Source of the DNA: Solwaraspora sp. WMMA2056
Lineage (GTDB): Bacteria > Actinomycetota > Actinomycetes > Mycobacteriales > Micromonosporaceae
DNA: 64,000 nucleotides
NCBI RefSeq assembly: GCF_030345095.1
Contig: NZ_CP128360.1
Coordinates: 4,154,001-4,218,000, forward strand
Direction of reading: 5' to 3'
Positions 8,674 to 19,441 of the stretch are shown here, piece after piece. Position numbers and translations under genes: made by a program. The notes beneath the pieces were generated by a model, which did no database searches, was not told the origin of the DNA, and saw only the letters and a program-made list of their open reading frames with translations. Position 1 is the stretch's first letter; every line of letters begins with the position of its first letter.

Positions 8674-9477
8674 ATGCGGATGGACGAGTCGGCGTTCCGG
8701 CTGGACGGCCGCGTCGCCGCGGTCACCGGCGCCGGCAGCGGAATCGGGCAGGCGGTCGCCCAGACCCTGGCCCGGGTCGGTGCCGCCGTGGTGGTCGCCG
8801 ATCTCGACGCCGAGCGTGGCGCGGCGACCGTCGCCGCCATCACCGACGCCGGCGGGCGGGCCAGCTTCCAGCACACCGACGTCACCCGGCGGGCCGACCT
8901 GGACGAGCTGGCCGCCGCCGCCGTCGGCCGGTACGGCGGCCTCGACGTGCAGTGCAACATCGCCGGCGTGCCGTCCCCGGTCCGCGAGCTGACCGAGGTC
9001 ACCGGTGCGGACCTCGACGCCGAGTTCGCGATCAGCCTCAAGGGCGTGCTGTACGGCTGCCAGGCCGCCGCGACGGTGATGACCCGCCAGGGCCACGGAG
9101 CCATCGTGAACATCTCGTCGACTGCCGCCGACCTGCCCGCCGCCGGCTATGGGCTCTACCATCTCGGCAAGCTCGCCGTCGTCGGGATGACCCGCACCCT
9201 CGCCCTGGAGCTCGGACCGAAGGGCATCCGGGTCAACGCGATCGCGCCCGGTGCCACCCTGACCAACTTCAGCGCCCGCAACTTCACCGATCCGGACGGC
9301 ACCGTCGACGCCGAGCGCAAGCGCCAGTGGCTGGCCGGCATGGCGGCCCGGTCACCGTTGAACATGGTCGGCGACCCGCAGGACCAGGCGCTGCTGGTCC
9401 TCTACCTGGTCTCCGACGCCGCCCGGTTCGTCACCGGGCAGCTGATCCGGGCCAACGGCGGATGGACCATGAGTTGA
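8674..9477 (+). CDS. Short-chain dehydrogenase/reductase (SDR 2)
   Basis: 267 residues. The ATG at 8674 is preceded by AGGAGG at a 6 nt distance, which sets this start over longer in-frame options. Motifs: TGAGSGIG, CNIAG in place of NNAG, NISSTAAD with the catalytic Ser, and YHLGK. The C-terminal VTGQLIRANGGWTM is the usual SDR ending. It follows the permease by 61 nt and overlaps the aminotransferase, so it belongs to the importer operon. Substrate not predictable. Confidence 0.9.
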   Translation: MRMDESAFRLDGRVAAVTGAGSGIGQAVAQTLARVGAAVVVADLDAERGAATVAAITDAGGRASFQHTDVTRRADLDELAAAAVGRYGGLDVQCNIAGVPSPVRELTEVTGADLDAEFAISLKGVLYGCQAAATVMTRQGHGAIVNISSTAADLPAAGYGLYHLGKLAVVGMTRTLALELGPKGIRVNAIAPGATLTNFSARNFTDPDGTVDAERKRQWLAGMAARSPLNMVGDPQDQALLVLYLVSDAARFVTGQLIRANGGWTMS

Positions 9478-10700
9478 CCACCCGTCCCGAGCTCGCCGCC
9501 CGTACCGTCGGGATGCGCCCGTCGAAGCTACGGGAGCTGGTCGCGGCAGCGGCCGCGCCGCACGCGGACGCCGCGTCCGGGCCCGAGCTGCTCTCGCTCG
9601 GCGGCGGGTTGCCGCCCGCCGAGGCGTTCCCGGCGCAGGCGCTCGCCCGGGCGGCCGAGCGGGTGCTGACCGGCGCGGCCACCACCGCCCTGCAGTACTC
9701 GGCCACCGACGGCGACCCGGACCTGCTCGACCTGGTCGGCGCCGACCTGGCCGGGCGGTTGCGGCTGCCCGAACCGGCCGGGCGGCTGCTGGTCACCACC
9801 GGTTCGCAGCAGGCCCTCGACCTGATCGCCAAGGTACTGCTGGACCCCGGCGACGTGGCGGTGGTCGAGTCGCCGGCCTACGTCGGTGCGCTGCGGGCGC
9901 TGGCCGGATACCAGCCGAGGATCGTCGAGGTGCCGGTCGACGGCGACGGGATGGACACCGAGGAACTGGCCAGGCTGCTGCGGACCGGACTGCGGCCGAA
10001 ACTGTGCTATCTGGTGCCGAACTTCTCCAACCCGAGCGGACGTACCCTGACCACGCGGCGGCGCGTCCGACTGGCGGCTCTCGCCGCCCGGTACGGCTTC
10101 CTCATCGTCGAGGACGACCCGTACGGTCAGCTGCGCTTCGCCGGCACGCAGCTGCCACCGATCGCCGCCGACGACGCCGAGCAGGTGGTCTACCTCGGCA
10201 GTTTCTCGAAGCTGGTGGCACCCGGCCTGCGGGTCGGCTACCTGGCCGCGCCCCGGTGGCTGCACCGCACGCTGACGGTCGCCAAGCAGGCGACCGACCT
10301 GAACTCGGCCGCGTTGAGCCAACGGCTGCTCGTCGAGTTGCTGGCCGACCCGGACTGGTTCGCCGGTCACCTGGCCGGGCTGCGGGGGCTGTACCGCCGT
10401 CGGGCCGAGGCACTGACCGGCGCGGTGGCAGGTCGGCTGGCCGGCCGGCTGGTCACCCCGATGCCGGACGGCGGGATGTTCGTCTGGGCCGGCCTGCCGG
10501 CGGCGGGGCCCGACGCGCTGGAGCTGGCCCGCGCGGCGATGCGCCGCGCCGTGTCGGTGGTGCCGGGCAGCGAGTTCTCCCTGACCGACGCCTTTCCCCG
10601 GCACCTGCGCCTGTCGTTCAGCATGCTGGATCCGGCGCGTCTGGTGAGCGCCGTCGACCGCCTCGGGGACGCCTTCGACGACCTGACGGCGTCCGGGTGA
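9462..10700 (+). CDS. PLP-dependent aminotransferase, class I/II (2-aminoadipate/MocR-like fold)
   Basis: 412 residues from ATG 9462; a TTG at 9474 that overlaps the upstream stop as TTGA, or ATG 9513, are alternatives. Fold type I features are VTTGSQQALDLIAKVLLDPGD, the NPSG motif in VPNFSNPSGRTL, the Asp/Tyr pair in EDDPYGQLRF, and the PLP lysine in YLGSFSKLVAPGLRVGY. It resembles N-acetylornithine/2-aminoadipate aminotransferases without a DNA-binding domain. An aminotransferase (aspB) also lies in the mycobacterial KstR2 region, but whether this one is equivalent is not known. Its stop lies inside a strong terminator hairpin. Confidence 0.87.
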   Translation: MDHELTTRPELAARTVGMRPSKLRELVAAAAAPHADAASGPELLSLGGGLPPAEAFPAQALARAAERVLTGAATTALQYSATDGDPDLLDLVGADLAGRLRLPEPAGRLLVTTGSQQALDLIAKVLLDPGDVAVVESPAYVGALRALAGYQPRIVEVPVDGDGMDTEELARLLRTGLRPKLCYLVPNFSNPSGRTLTTRRRVRLAALAARYGFLIVEDDPYGQLRFAGTQLPPIAADDAEQVVYLGSFSKLVAPGLRVGYLAAPRWLHRTLTVAKQATDLNSAALSQRLLVELLADPDWFAGHLAGLRGLYRRRAEALTGAVAGRLAGRLVTPMPDGGMFVWAGLPAAGPDALELARAAMRRAVSVVPGSEFSLTDAFPRHLRLSFSMLDPARLVSAVDRLGDAFDDLTASG

Positions 10701-10727
10701 GCCCGGCGAAGCCGGACCCACCCGGAC
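10691..10727. terminator. Nested hairpin terminator between convergent genes
   Basis: A 9 bp perfect outer stem, GTCCGGGTG (10691-10699) with CACCCGGAC (10719-10727), encloses an inner CCGGC-GAA-GCCGG stem. It spans the stop of the aminotransferase and lies 18 nt from the stop of the convergent SnoaL-like gene, so it can end both transcripts. No T-tract is seen, as is common in actinomycetes. Confidence 0.72.
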
Positions 10728-10744
10728 CAGCCCGCGACGACAGG

Positions 10745-11206
10745 TCAGTCGGCCGGCTGAGCGGCCGTGGTGAATCGGGGTACCGGCCAGACGGTCGGCG
10801 AGCTGGTGCTCCAGAGCACCTGGTGTACCCGTTCGCGGATCCGCCAGCCGTTGTCGGTGCGGACCAGCCGGTCGGCGTAGTGCAGTCCCCGGTGCACCAC
10901 CTCGTGGCCGTCGGTGACCGGGCGCACCAGATGGGCCACCGTGTACGAGCTGGCGACCGCCGAGTCGCCGTCGACCTCGACGGTGGCCGAGCCGACCACG
11001 TGCTGGCTGGCGGCCAGTCGAGCCAGCGGCGCCATGTGCGCGACGATGTGGCGCACTCCTGGCTCCAGCCGTCGACCGGAGTACTCCGCCCGGGCGTCGT
11101 CGGTGAAGCAGTCGCCGACCGCCTCGAACTCACGCCGGTCGCAGCACTGGGCGTACCGGTTCAGCAATTCGACGATGGCCGCACGGTCATCGGCGTATCC
11201 GGGCAT
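10745..11206 (-). CDS. SnoaL/NTF2-fold protein (1)
   Basis: 153 residues from ATG 11206. The beginning DDRAAIVELLNRYAQCCDRREFEAVGDCFTDDA is the standard start of SnoaL-like, scytalone-dehydratase and ketosteroid-isomerase-related proteins. The end DRLVRTDNGWRIRERVHQVLW is the matching last strand pair. These small cone-shaped barrels isomerise, hydrate or dehydrate ring compounds, or only bind ligands. It is divergent from a second SnoaL-like gene 66 nt away; no KstR2-type site lies between them. Confidence 0.85.
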   Translation of the reverse strand: MPGYADDRAAIVELLNRYAQCCDRREFEAVGDCFTDDARAEYSGRRLEPGVRHIVAHMAPLARLAASQHVVGSATVEVDGDSAVASSYTVAHLVRPVTDGHEVVHRGLHYADRLVRTDNGWRIRERVHQVLWSTSSPTVWPVPRFTTAAQPAD

Positions 11207-11272
11207 CGTGCCCACCTTTCGACGGGGCGCCGCCACCACGGCGGCACCACTGCAGGGACGGGAGATCGGGTC

Positions 11273-11740
11273 ATGGACACACACACCGCCGACCGGCTGG
11301 CCATCGCCGATGTGGTGAACCGGTACTTCATGGCGATCGACAGCCGGGACTGGGACCGGCTGCGCGGCTGCTTCACCGACGACGTGGAGGGGATCTACGA
11401 GGGGGTGCGGGTGGCCGGTGGGATCGAACAGATCATGGCGTTCTTCACCGGCCGCTCGCCGGTACGCTTCCCGCTGGAGATCGTCGACCTGCGGGCGTCG
11501 ATGCACTTCATCGGCAACCACTACGCCGAGGTGACCGGCGACCGCGCGGTGGCACGGACCTATGCCCAGGCCCACCTGATCGACCGGCCGGCCACCGGCC
11601 CCCGGATGCGTACCCGGGGTCTGCGCTACCTCGACGAACTGGTCCGGGTCGACGGCCGCTGGCTGATCAGCCGTCGGGAACACCTGCTGGACTGGATGCG
11701 CCGCGACGAACTGCTGGTCGCGCCGGCGGCCGCGGACTGA
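11273..11740 (+). CDS. SnoaL/NTF2-fold protein (2)
   Basis: 155 residues. It starts ADRLAIADVVNRYFMAIDSRDWDRLRGCFTDDV and ends VRVDGRWLISRREHLLDWMR, both hallmarks of the SnoaL-like fold. It is related in layout to the protein on the other strand at 10745 but clearly a different sequence. Single gene unit, converging on the ABC ATPase gene with 8 nt between stops. Likely a ring isomerase/dehydratase or binding protein; catalytic residues cannot be assigned. Confidence 0.85.
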   Translation: MDTHTADRLAIADVVNRYFMAIDSRDWDRLRGCFTDDVEGIYEGVRVAGGIEQIMAFFTGRSPVRFPLEIVDLRASMHFIGNHYAEVTGDRAVARTYAQAHLIDRPATGPRMRTRGLRYLDELVRVDGRWLISRREHLLDWMRRDELLVAPAAAD

Positions 11741-11748
11741 CCTGCCCG

Positions 11749-12773
11749 TCACGGCCGCGACCGGCCGGCGGTGGGTCCGTCGGCCGGCGCGTCCTGCGGG
11801 AAGTGGCAGGCGACGTACTGGTCCGGGCCGGTCCGGCGCAACTGCGGCTCGGTACGGGCACAGACGTCCGCCGCGCGCGGGCACCGGGTGCGGAACCGGC
11901 AGCCGCTCGGCGGATCGAGCGCCGACGGCAGTTCACCACTGGTGCGCTCCGGTGCCGGGGAGCCGTCGTCGAGCTCCGGGATCGAGCGCAGCAGCAGCGC
12001 CGTGTACGGGTGGGCGGGCCGGGCGAACAGCGCGTCCGGCGCGGCGACCTCGCAGATCTTGCCCAGGTACATCACCACGATCCGGTCGCTGACCCGCTTG
12101 ACCACCGCCAGGTCGTGGGCGACGAACAGCAGGGTCAGGCCGTACCGGTGTTTCATCTCCTCCAGGAGGTTGAGGATCTGTGCCTGGACCGAGACGTCCA
12201 GCGCGCTGACCGGTTCGTCGCAGAGCAGCACAGCCGGTTCCAGCACCAGGGCACGCGCGATGCAGACCCGCTGGCACTGCCCACCGGACAGTTCGTGTGG
12301 TCGCCGGTCGCCGACCAGCCGGGGGTCCAGCCCGACGGCGTCGAGTACCTCGTCGACCCGCCGCCGGGCGGCGGCACCGCCGTCGCGGTGCCAGATCCGC
12401 AGACCTTCGGCGACGATGTCCCGGACGGTACGGCGTGGGTTGAGCGACGAGATCGGGTCCTGGAAGATCATCTGCAGTCGGGTACGGGTGCGGCGCAGCC
12501 GCTCGCCGCGCAGCGCGGTCAGCTCGGTGCCGTCGAAGCGGACCGATCCGCCCGTCGGTGGCGGCAGTTGCAGGATCGCCCGACCGGTGGTGGACTTTCC
12601 ACAGCCCGACTCGCCGACCAGGCCGACGGTCTCCCGGACCCGGGCGTCGAGGCTGATTCCGGAGACCGCCTGGACGGTACGGCCCCGGCCGGCGGGGAAC
12701 TCCACGGTCAGGTCCTCGACCCGCAGCACCACGTCGTCGATGTCACGCAGATGCGCCTTGCCGGTGCCGGCCA

Positions 12774-12774
<1 letters not shown>
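11749..12774 (-). CDS. ABC transporter ATPase, DppF/OppF type
   Basis: 341 residues. Walker A GESGCGKST, ABC signature LSGGQCQR, Walker B VLLCDEPVSALDVSVQ and the switch His in LLFVAHDLAVVKRVSD are all present. The C-terminal oligopeptide-transporter domain includes HPYTALLLRSIPE and the cysteine-bearing GCRFRTRCP. ATG 12774 overlaps the upstream ATPase stop as ATGA. With its partner it should power the importer whose permeases are at 6788-8612. Confidence 0.93.
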
Positions 12775-13871
<1,097 letters not shown>

Positions 13872-13882
13872 GTTGCCAGCCT

Positions 13883-13896
13883 AACAAGCGCTTGGT
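13883..13896. promoter_or_regulatory. KstR2-type operator O3, shared by divergent promoters
   Basis: AACAAGCGCTTGGT fits AnCAAGnnCTTGnT at every fixed position. To the right its last T begins TACTTT (13896-13901), a -10 for the gene at 13941. To the left its last base begins TAGGCT, a -10 for the ATPase operon. One bound repressor would block both. Confidence 0.88.
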
Positions 13897-13940
13897 ACTT
13901 TGAGCGAGCCCCCGTTACCTGCCTGAAACGTGGAGACCCG

Positions 13941-14504
13941 ATGACTGACGACGAACTGGACGAACTGATCGCGGTGGTCCAACTGCCCGAGCGCACGCCG
14001 GACACGGTCGAGCAGCGGGTGGCCCTCGCCGAGGACCACCGTCGGATCGCCGACCTGGTGATGCTCTACGGCTGGCTGTGCGACCGCCGTCGATGGGACG
14101 ACCTGCTGGAGTACTACACCGAGGACTTCGAACGGCAGCTGCGCGGCACCCTGAACGAGACCGTCAAGGGCAAGGAGAAGCTGCGCGAGCTGTACTTCCG
14201 CCCGGTCCTGCCCCGCTCCGGCGACGCCGACGGGCCACCGTCCGCCGACGTGATCAACACCTACGAACTGCGTCACCTCATCCACCCTCCGGTGATCCGG
14301 GTCGCCGACGACGGTCGGACCGCGTCGGTCGCCGCCGTCTACAGCCTGGTCGCGACCAGCGGCGACGGCCCGCAGTTTCGCCGAGGTGAGCACGAAGGTG
14401 CCTACCTGTTCGGCATGCGCCGGGAGCCCGACGTCGGCTGGCGCTTCGCCACCATGGTCGTGATCAGCGAAAACGCCCGCAACCCCCTGTTTCAGAAAGG
14501 CTGA
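13941..14504 (+). CDS. SnoaL/NTF2-fold protein (3)
   Basis: 187 residues; ATG 13941 follows GGAG by 7 nt. The core AEDHRRIADLVMLYGWLCDRRRWDDLLEYYTEDFE is the SnoaL-like opening, and the last third has strands typical of ring-hydroxylating dioxygenase beta/SnoaL barrels. An extra N-terminal ~25 residues and a longer loop make it larger than the other two copies in the island. It opens a two-gene rightward unit with an SDR, starting 44 bp after operator O3. Confidence 0.8.
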   Translation: MTDDELDELIAVVQLPERTPDTVEQRVALAEDHRRIADLVMLYGWLCDRRRWDDLLEYYTEDFERQLRGTLNETVKGKEKLRELYFRPVLPRSGDADGPPSADVINTYELRHLIHPPVIRVADDGRTASVAAVYSLVATSGDGPQFRRGEHEGAYLFGMRREPDVGWRFATMVVISENARNPLFQKG

Positions 14505-14508
14505 CCCG

Positions 14509-15270
<762 letters not shown>

Positions 15271-15378
15271 CGAAGTCGACCGGTATCACCCGGGACGGGC
15301 CTCGCGACATCGACCGAACAGTCCACCAGGGACACCGAACGCTGGAGTGTCGGCCAGCGGGTCCATGATCCCGCGTCG

Positions 15379-15384
15379 TAGTCT
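15379..15384 (+). promoter_or_regulatory. Candidate leaderless -10 box of the GGDEF-EAL gene
   Basis: TAGTCT (TANNNT) ends 6 nt before the ATG at 15391 and there is no ribosome-binding sequence. This is the usual arrangement of leaderless actinobacterial promoters. No KstR2-type site is nearby. Confidence 0.45.
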
Positions 15385-15390
15385 GGCGGC

Positions 15391-17595
15391 ATGGCCCCTG
15401 GACGCCACCGGCAGTGGCTGACCGCGCTGCGATCCTGGATGAGGGTCGGGGCGGATCAGCCGCTGCTGCCGGTGGTACGCCGAGCGTTCCTGGCCTTCCT
15501 GCTCGTCTGCCTGGTGATCATCGTCGCGCAGTGGGCGGCCGCACCGGTGGTGCCCGCTGGACGGTCGTGGCCGGTGCTGATCGCCGTCGTCGTGCTGGCG
15601 GTGCTCGCCGTACGGCTGTACCGGCGGGAACGGCCGACCATCGGCCACGACCTGCTCGCCGCTGTCGCCGTCGGTGTGGTGATCTGGTCGGTCGGGGCGC
15701 TGCCGGCCGGCGGAGTGCTGTTCGTGGGCACCGCCCTGCGGGCACTCTACGGTGGACTTCCCGGGGCGCTGCTGTCGGTCCTGTTCACCCTCACGGCGAT
15801 GACCACGGGGGTGCTCGCCGCCGGTGGCTCGCCAGCCGACGTGCAGTTGGCCCAGTACGGTCCGGGCCTGCTGCTGTCGTCGTTGGCGTTGCGCCTGGTG
15901 CTGATGGCGGTGCGGCGGTACGAGGCCGGTACGGCGGCCCGGTTCGAGGCGGTCGTCCGGTCCTCGCGCGACGTGATCGTGCTGACCGACCGGGACACCA
16001 CGGTCAGTTACCTGAGCCCGGCGGCGGCCGACGTCTTCGGCCTGCCCGCCGGCCTGCCCGGTGACCGGCTGCTGTCCTGGATCGTCGCGCCGGACCGGCC
16101 GGCCGCCGACGCGTGGCTGACCCGGCTGCTCGCCGAGCCCGGTGCCGCCGCCACCCTGCAGTGCCGGGTTCCCGGCCCGGGGGCCGACCCGCCGACCACG
16201 GTCGAGATCAGCGGGCAGAACCTGCTGCACGATCCGAACGTACGGGGGCTGTCGTTCGCCGTACGGGACGTCACCGAGCGGGTGCTGCTCACCGAGCGGC
16301 TGCGCCACCAGGCGTACCACGATCCGTTGACCGGGTTGGCCAACCGGGCCCTGCTCCGGGAGCGGGTGACCACGGCGCTCGGCGCGGGCAGCGACGTCGC
16401 GTTGCTGCTGCTCGACATCGACTCGTTCAAGGTGGTCAACGACGCGCTCGGCCACCATGCCGGGGACGCCCTGCTGGTCGAGGTCGCGCGACTGCTGACG
16501 GCGCGGCTGGCCGGGACCGACCTGCTCGCCAGCCTCGGCGGTGACGAGTTCGCCGTACTGCTGACGGCCGACCGGGCAGCCGCGCGCGACACCGAGCAGA
16601 TCGCCGACGACCTGCTCGCGGTCTTCGACCGGCCGATCCAGGTCGCCGGCGAGCTGCGACTCGTCTCGGCCCGGGTCGGCATCGCGGTCAGTGTCGACAG
16701 CGCCGCCGACGTCGACCGACTGATGCGCGAGGCAGACATCGCGCTGCAGATCGCCAAGGGATCGGCGCGGACCCGGCGGGTACGCTACCGCTCCGAACTG
16801 CACCAGCACGCGGTCGACCGGATCCGGCTGCAGATGGAGGCGCAGGACGCGCTGTCGCGGCGCGAGTTCGTCCTCAACTACCAGCCGATCCACGCGTTGG
16901 CCGACGGTGCCGTGCGTGGGGTGGAGGCACTGGTCCGGTGGCGCCACCCACAGCGGGGCGTCGTGCGACCGGACCAGTTCATCCCGTTGGTCGAGGCCAG
17001 TGGACTGATCGTGCCGCTTGGTCGCTGGATCCTGAGCCAGGCGTGCGTCAGCGGAGCCGGTTGGCAACGGCTCACCGGCCGGGCGCTGCAGATCAACGTC
17101 AATGTCAGCGTCCGCCAGTTCATGCTGGGCGACGTGGTCGCCGACGTGCTGGCCGCGCTGGAACGCTCCGGCCTGCCGCCGACGACGCTGACCCTGGAGA
17201 TGACCGAGAGCGTCCTGGCCACCGAGCACGACGCGATCGAGTCGCAGCTGTCCGCGCTGCGCCGCCTCGGCGTCCGGATCGCCCTCGACGACTTCGGTAC
17301 GGGTTTCAGCTCCCTCGGCCACCTGCACCGGTACCCGATCGACGAGCTGAAGATCGACAAGATGTTCGTGGCCCGGATCGGTGCCGAGGACCCGACCTGC
17401 CTGCCGGTGGTCCGGGCGATCATGGCGATGAGTCACGGGCTGCGGTTGAGCACGGTGGCCGAGGGCATCGAGAACGACGACCAACGTAGCGAGTTGACCG
17501 CGATGGGGTGCGAGTTCGGTCAGGGCTTCGGCTTGTCCCGGCCGGTGGAGGAGCCTGCCCTACGGGCGCTGCTGCAGCGCCGCGCCGTCTCCTGA
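15391..17595 (+). CDS. Membrane PAS-GGDEF-EAL protein (cyclic-di-GMP turnover)
   Basis: 734 residues. About residues 28-185 form several membrane helices (MASE-like), followed by a PAS-type domain (FEAVVRSSRDVIVLTDRDTTVSYLSPAA, ~190-300). The GGDEF domain starts at AYHDPLTGLANRALL and keeps the active signature SLGGDEFAVLL. The EAL domain keeps GVEALVRW, EMTESVLA, ALDDFGTGFSSL and LKIDKMFV, so both domains look catalytically intact. It can in principle make and degrade c-di-GMP, with direction set by the sensor part. It is inserted between catabolic units and lacks an operator, so its link to them is positional only. Confidence 0.95.
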   Translation: MAPGRHRQWLTALRSWMRVGADQPLLPVVRRAFLAFLLVCLVIIVAQWAAAPVVPAGRSWPVLIAVVVLAVLAVRLYRRERPTIGHDLLAAVAVGVVIWSVGALPAGGVLFVGTALRALYGGLPGALLSVLFTLTAMTTGVLAAGGSPADVQLAQYGPGLLLSSLALRLVLMAVRRYEAGTAARFEAVVRSSRDVIVLTDRDTTVSYLSPAAADVFGLPAGLPGDRLLSWIVAPDRPAADAWLTRLLAEPGAAATLQCRVPGPGADPPTTVEISGQNLLHDPNVRGLSFAVRDVTERVLLTERLRHQAYHDPLTGLANRALLRERVTTALGAGSDVALLLLDIDSFKVVNDALGHHAGDALLVEVARLLTARLAGTDLLASLGGDEFAVLLTADRAAARDTEQIADDLLAVFDRPIQVAGELRLVSARVGIAVSVDSAADVDRLMREADIALQIAKGSARTRRVRYRSELHQHAVDRIRLQMEAQDALSRREFVLNYQPIHALADGAVRGVEALVRWRHPQRGVVRPDQFIPLVEASGLIVPLGRWILSQACVSGAGWQRLTGRALQINVNVSVRQFMLGDVVADVLAALERSGLPPTTLTLEMTESVLATEHDAIESQLSALRRLGVRIALDDFGTGFSSLGHLHRYPIDELKIDKMFVARIGAEDPTCLPVVRAIMAMSHGLRLSTVAEGIENDDQRSELTAMGCEFGQGFGLSRPVEEPALRALLQRRAVS

Positions 17596-17651
17596 GCAGC
17601 CGTGTCCGGAGCCGGCCGGGTCCAGGGCGGTTCGACGGCGCGGCGGCGGGC

Positions 17652-18653
17652 TCAGACCAGTGTGTCGGCGAGGGTCTCCGGGGCGAACAGTTCCGTCGGC
17701 TCCAGCAGCCGCCGGGCAAGTCCCTGTTCGTGCGAGTACCGCAGGAAGGTCTCCAGCACCCCGTGGTTGGGCTCGACGCCGTACGGCCAGAAGTCGTGCC
17801 CCAGCAGCGCCGCCGCCTCCTCCGCGGCCGGGACCACCCACGGCAGGCTGATCTTCAATGCGGTCACCTCCCGTAGCTCGGCGTATACCCGGTCCCTCGC
17901 CTCCGCGAAGGCGTCCAGCAGCGCCCGGGCCAGCCACCGGTGCCGCTGGTAGACGTCGCGGCGCAGCACCACGGTGTGCATGATCGGGAAGATCCCGGTG
18001 GCCCGCAGGTACGCCCGTTCGGCGGCAGCCGGGTCGGGGAACAGCCGACGGACCCGGTCCGGGCCGCCCGCCGGATCGAAGGAGCGAGGTGCCCGCGCGG
18101 TGTACAGGGCGTCGATCGCGCCGGTGCGCAACAGCCCGTCGAGGGTCTCGTCGGACCTGATCGGCGTCACGTCGAACCGCTCTGGCAGGTCCAGGCGCAG
18201 CTTCTCCTGCCGGCCGGCGTGGTGCAGGCCGCCGGTGCGGTACCTGACCCCGTCCACCGGCAGCCCATGGTGTTCGGCCAGAACGCCGCGGATCCACACG
18301 GCGGCGGTCATCTGGTACTCCGGGATTCCGACGGTACGGCCGGCCAGCTCGGCCGGGTCGCGGACCGTCGACGACGGTGCCAGGTAGATCGAACCGTGCC
18401 GGAACACCCGCGACGGGAAGACCGGGATCGCCACGAACGGCGGCTCGTCGGCGAACAGCGACAGCACGTACGACGACAGGGACATCTCCGCGACGTCGAA
18501 CTCCTGCCAGCGCAGCATCCGGAAGAAGGTCTCCTCCGGCGGCAGCGGCAGATAGGTCAGGTCCACGCCGGCGGGCCGGACGGTGCCCTCCCGCAGCGCC
18601 CGGGTGCGGTCGTAGTCCCAGCAGGCCAGGCTGATCGGCAGCCGGTATGCCAT
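17652..18653 (-). CDS. 4,5-dihydroxyphthalate decarboxylase-like / periplasmic-binding-fold protein
   Basis: 333 residues; ATG 18653 has GGAGG at a 5 nt distance. The sequence LSLACWDYDRTRALREGTVRPAGVDLTYL, the EETFFRML and SLSSYVLSL segments, and AGRTVGIPEYQMTAAVWIRGVL match the family annotated as 4,5-dihydroxyphthalate decarboxylase, which has the two-lobe fold of periplasmic binding proteins. There is no signal peptide, so it works in the cytoplasm and an enzyme role (decarboxylation of a ring acid) is more likely than transport. It is the last gene of the leftward unit that starts with the monooxygenase at 23894. Confidence 0.78.
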   Translation of the reverse strand: MAYRLPISLACWDYDRTRALREGTVRPAGVDLTYLPLPPEETFFRMLRWQEFDVAEMSLSSYVLSLFADEPPFVAIPVFPSRVFRHGSIYLAPSSTVRDPAELAGRTVGIPEYQMTAAVWIRGVLAEHHGLPVDGVRYRTGGLHHAGRQEKLRLDLPERFDVTPIRSDETLDGLLRTGAIDALYTARAPRSFDPAGGPDRVRRLFPDPAAAERAYLRATGIFPIMHTVVLRRDVYQRHRWLARALLDAFAEARDRVYAELREVTALKISLPWVVPAAEEAAALLGHDFWPYGVEPNHGVLETFLRYSHEQGLARRLLEPTELFAPETLADTLV

Positions 18654-18688
18654 GGTGCCTCCGATCCTCGTACCGATTCGCGTACTCC

Positions 18689-19441
18689 TCAGTGGAATGC
18701 CGCACCGCCGTCGACGTTGACCGTCTGCCCGGTGATGAAATCGCTGTCCGGCCCGGCCAGGAAGGCGACGACGCCGACCAGATCGGCCGGCACCTGCCGC
18801 TGCTTGATCGCCTGGCCGGCGACGATCGCCGCCTCCTGCTCCGGGGTGACGGTGGCCCGTGGGATCTCGGTCCGGGTGGCGCCGGGGGTGATCGCGTTGA
18901 CCCGTACGCCGGCCGGGCCCAGCTCGGTGGCCAGCGCCCGGGTCATCCCGATCAGCGCCGCCTTCGAGGTGACGTAGTGCAGGTAGTGCGGTCGGCCGAT
19001 CCACACCGTGGCCGACGAGATGTTGACCACCTTGCCGTAGCCGGCCCGCCGCATCACCGGCGCGACCGCCCGGGTACACAGGAACGGTCCGCGCACGTTG
19101 ACCGCCATCACCAGGTCCCACTCGGCCGGGTCGATCTGGTCGAACGGGCGCATCGCCAGGGTGGAGAAGATCGCCGCGTTGTTGACCAGGACGTCGATTC
19201 CGCCGAACACGTCGGTGCCGCGCCGGACCATCGCTGCGACGCTGTCCGGGTCGGCCACGTCGACCTCGACGGCGAGCGCGTCGGCACCGATCTCGGCGGC
19301 GACGGCGGTGGCCGCCTCGGTGTTGCGGTCGGCCACCACGACGCGCGCGCCGTCGGCGGCCAGCCGGTGCGCGAAGGCCCGACCGAGCCCCTGTCCGCCG
19401 CCGGTGACGATGGCCACCCGGCCGGCCAGCCGGTCAGCCAT
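18689..19441 (-). CDS. Short-chain dehydrogenase/reductase (SDR 4)
   Basis: 250 residues. Motifs: TGGGQGLG, NNAA, NISSATVW with the catalytic Ser, YVTSK, and FITGQTVNVDGG. The ATG overlaps the preceding flavoprotein gene by 8 nt. It is part of the five-gene leftward unit and probably acts on the alcohol or ketone handled by its neighbours. Substrate unknown. Confidence 0.9.
   Translation of the reverse strand: MADRLAGRVAIVTGGGQGLGRAFAHRLAADGARVVVADRNTEAATAVAAEIGADALAVEVDVADPDSVAAMVRRGTDVFGGIDVLVNNAAIFSTLAMRPFDQIDPAEWDLVMAVNVRGPFLCTRAVAPVMRRAGYGKVVNISSATVWIGRPHYLHYVTSKAALIGMTRALATELGPAGVRVNAITPGATRTEIPRATVTPEQEAAIVAGQAIKQRQVPADLVGVVAFLAGPDSDFITGQTVNVDGGAAFH

Noticed and set aside
11228-11244. 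Dyad GCCGCC-N5-GGCGGC between the divergent SnoaL-like genes
   Set aside because: Short GC-only arms are expected often in this genome and the dyad does not resemble the regulon motif.
15286-17484. Long antisense frame over the GGDEF-EAL gene
   Set aside because: Gln/Arg/Gly-rich shadow translation; the plus strand has complete PAS, GGDEF and EAL motifs.
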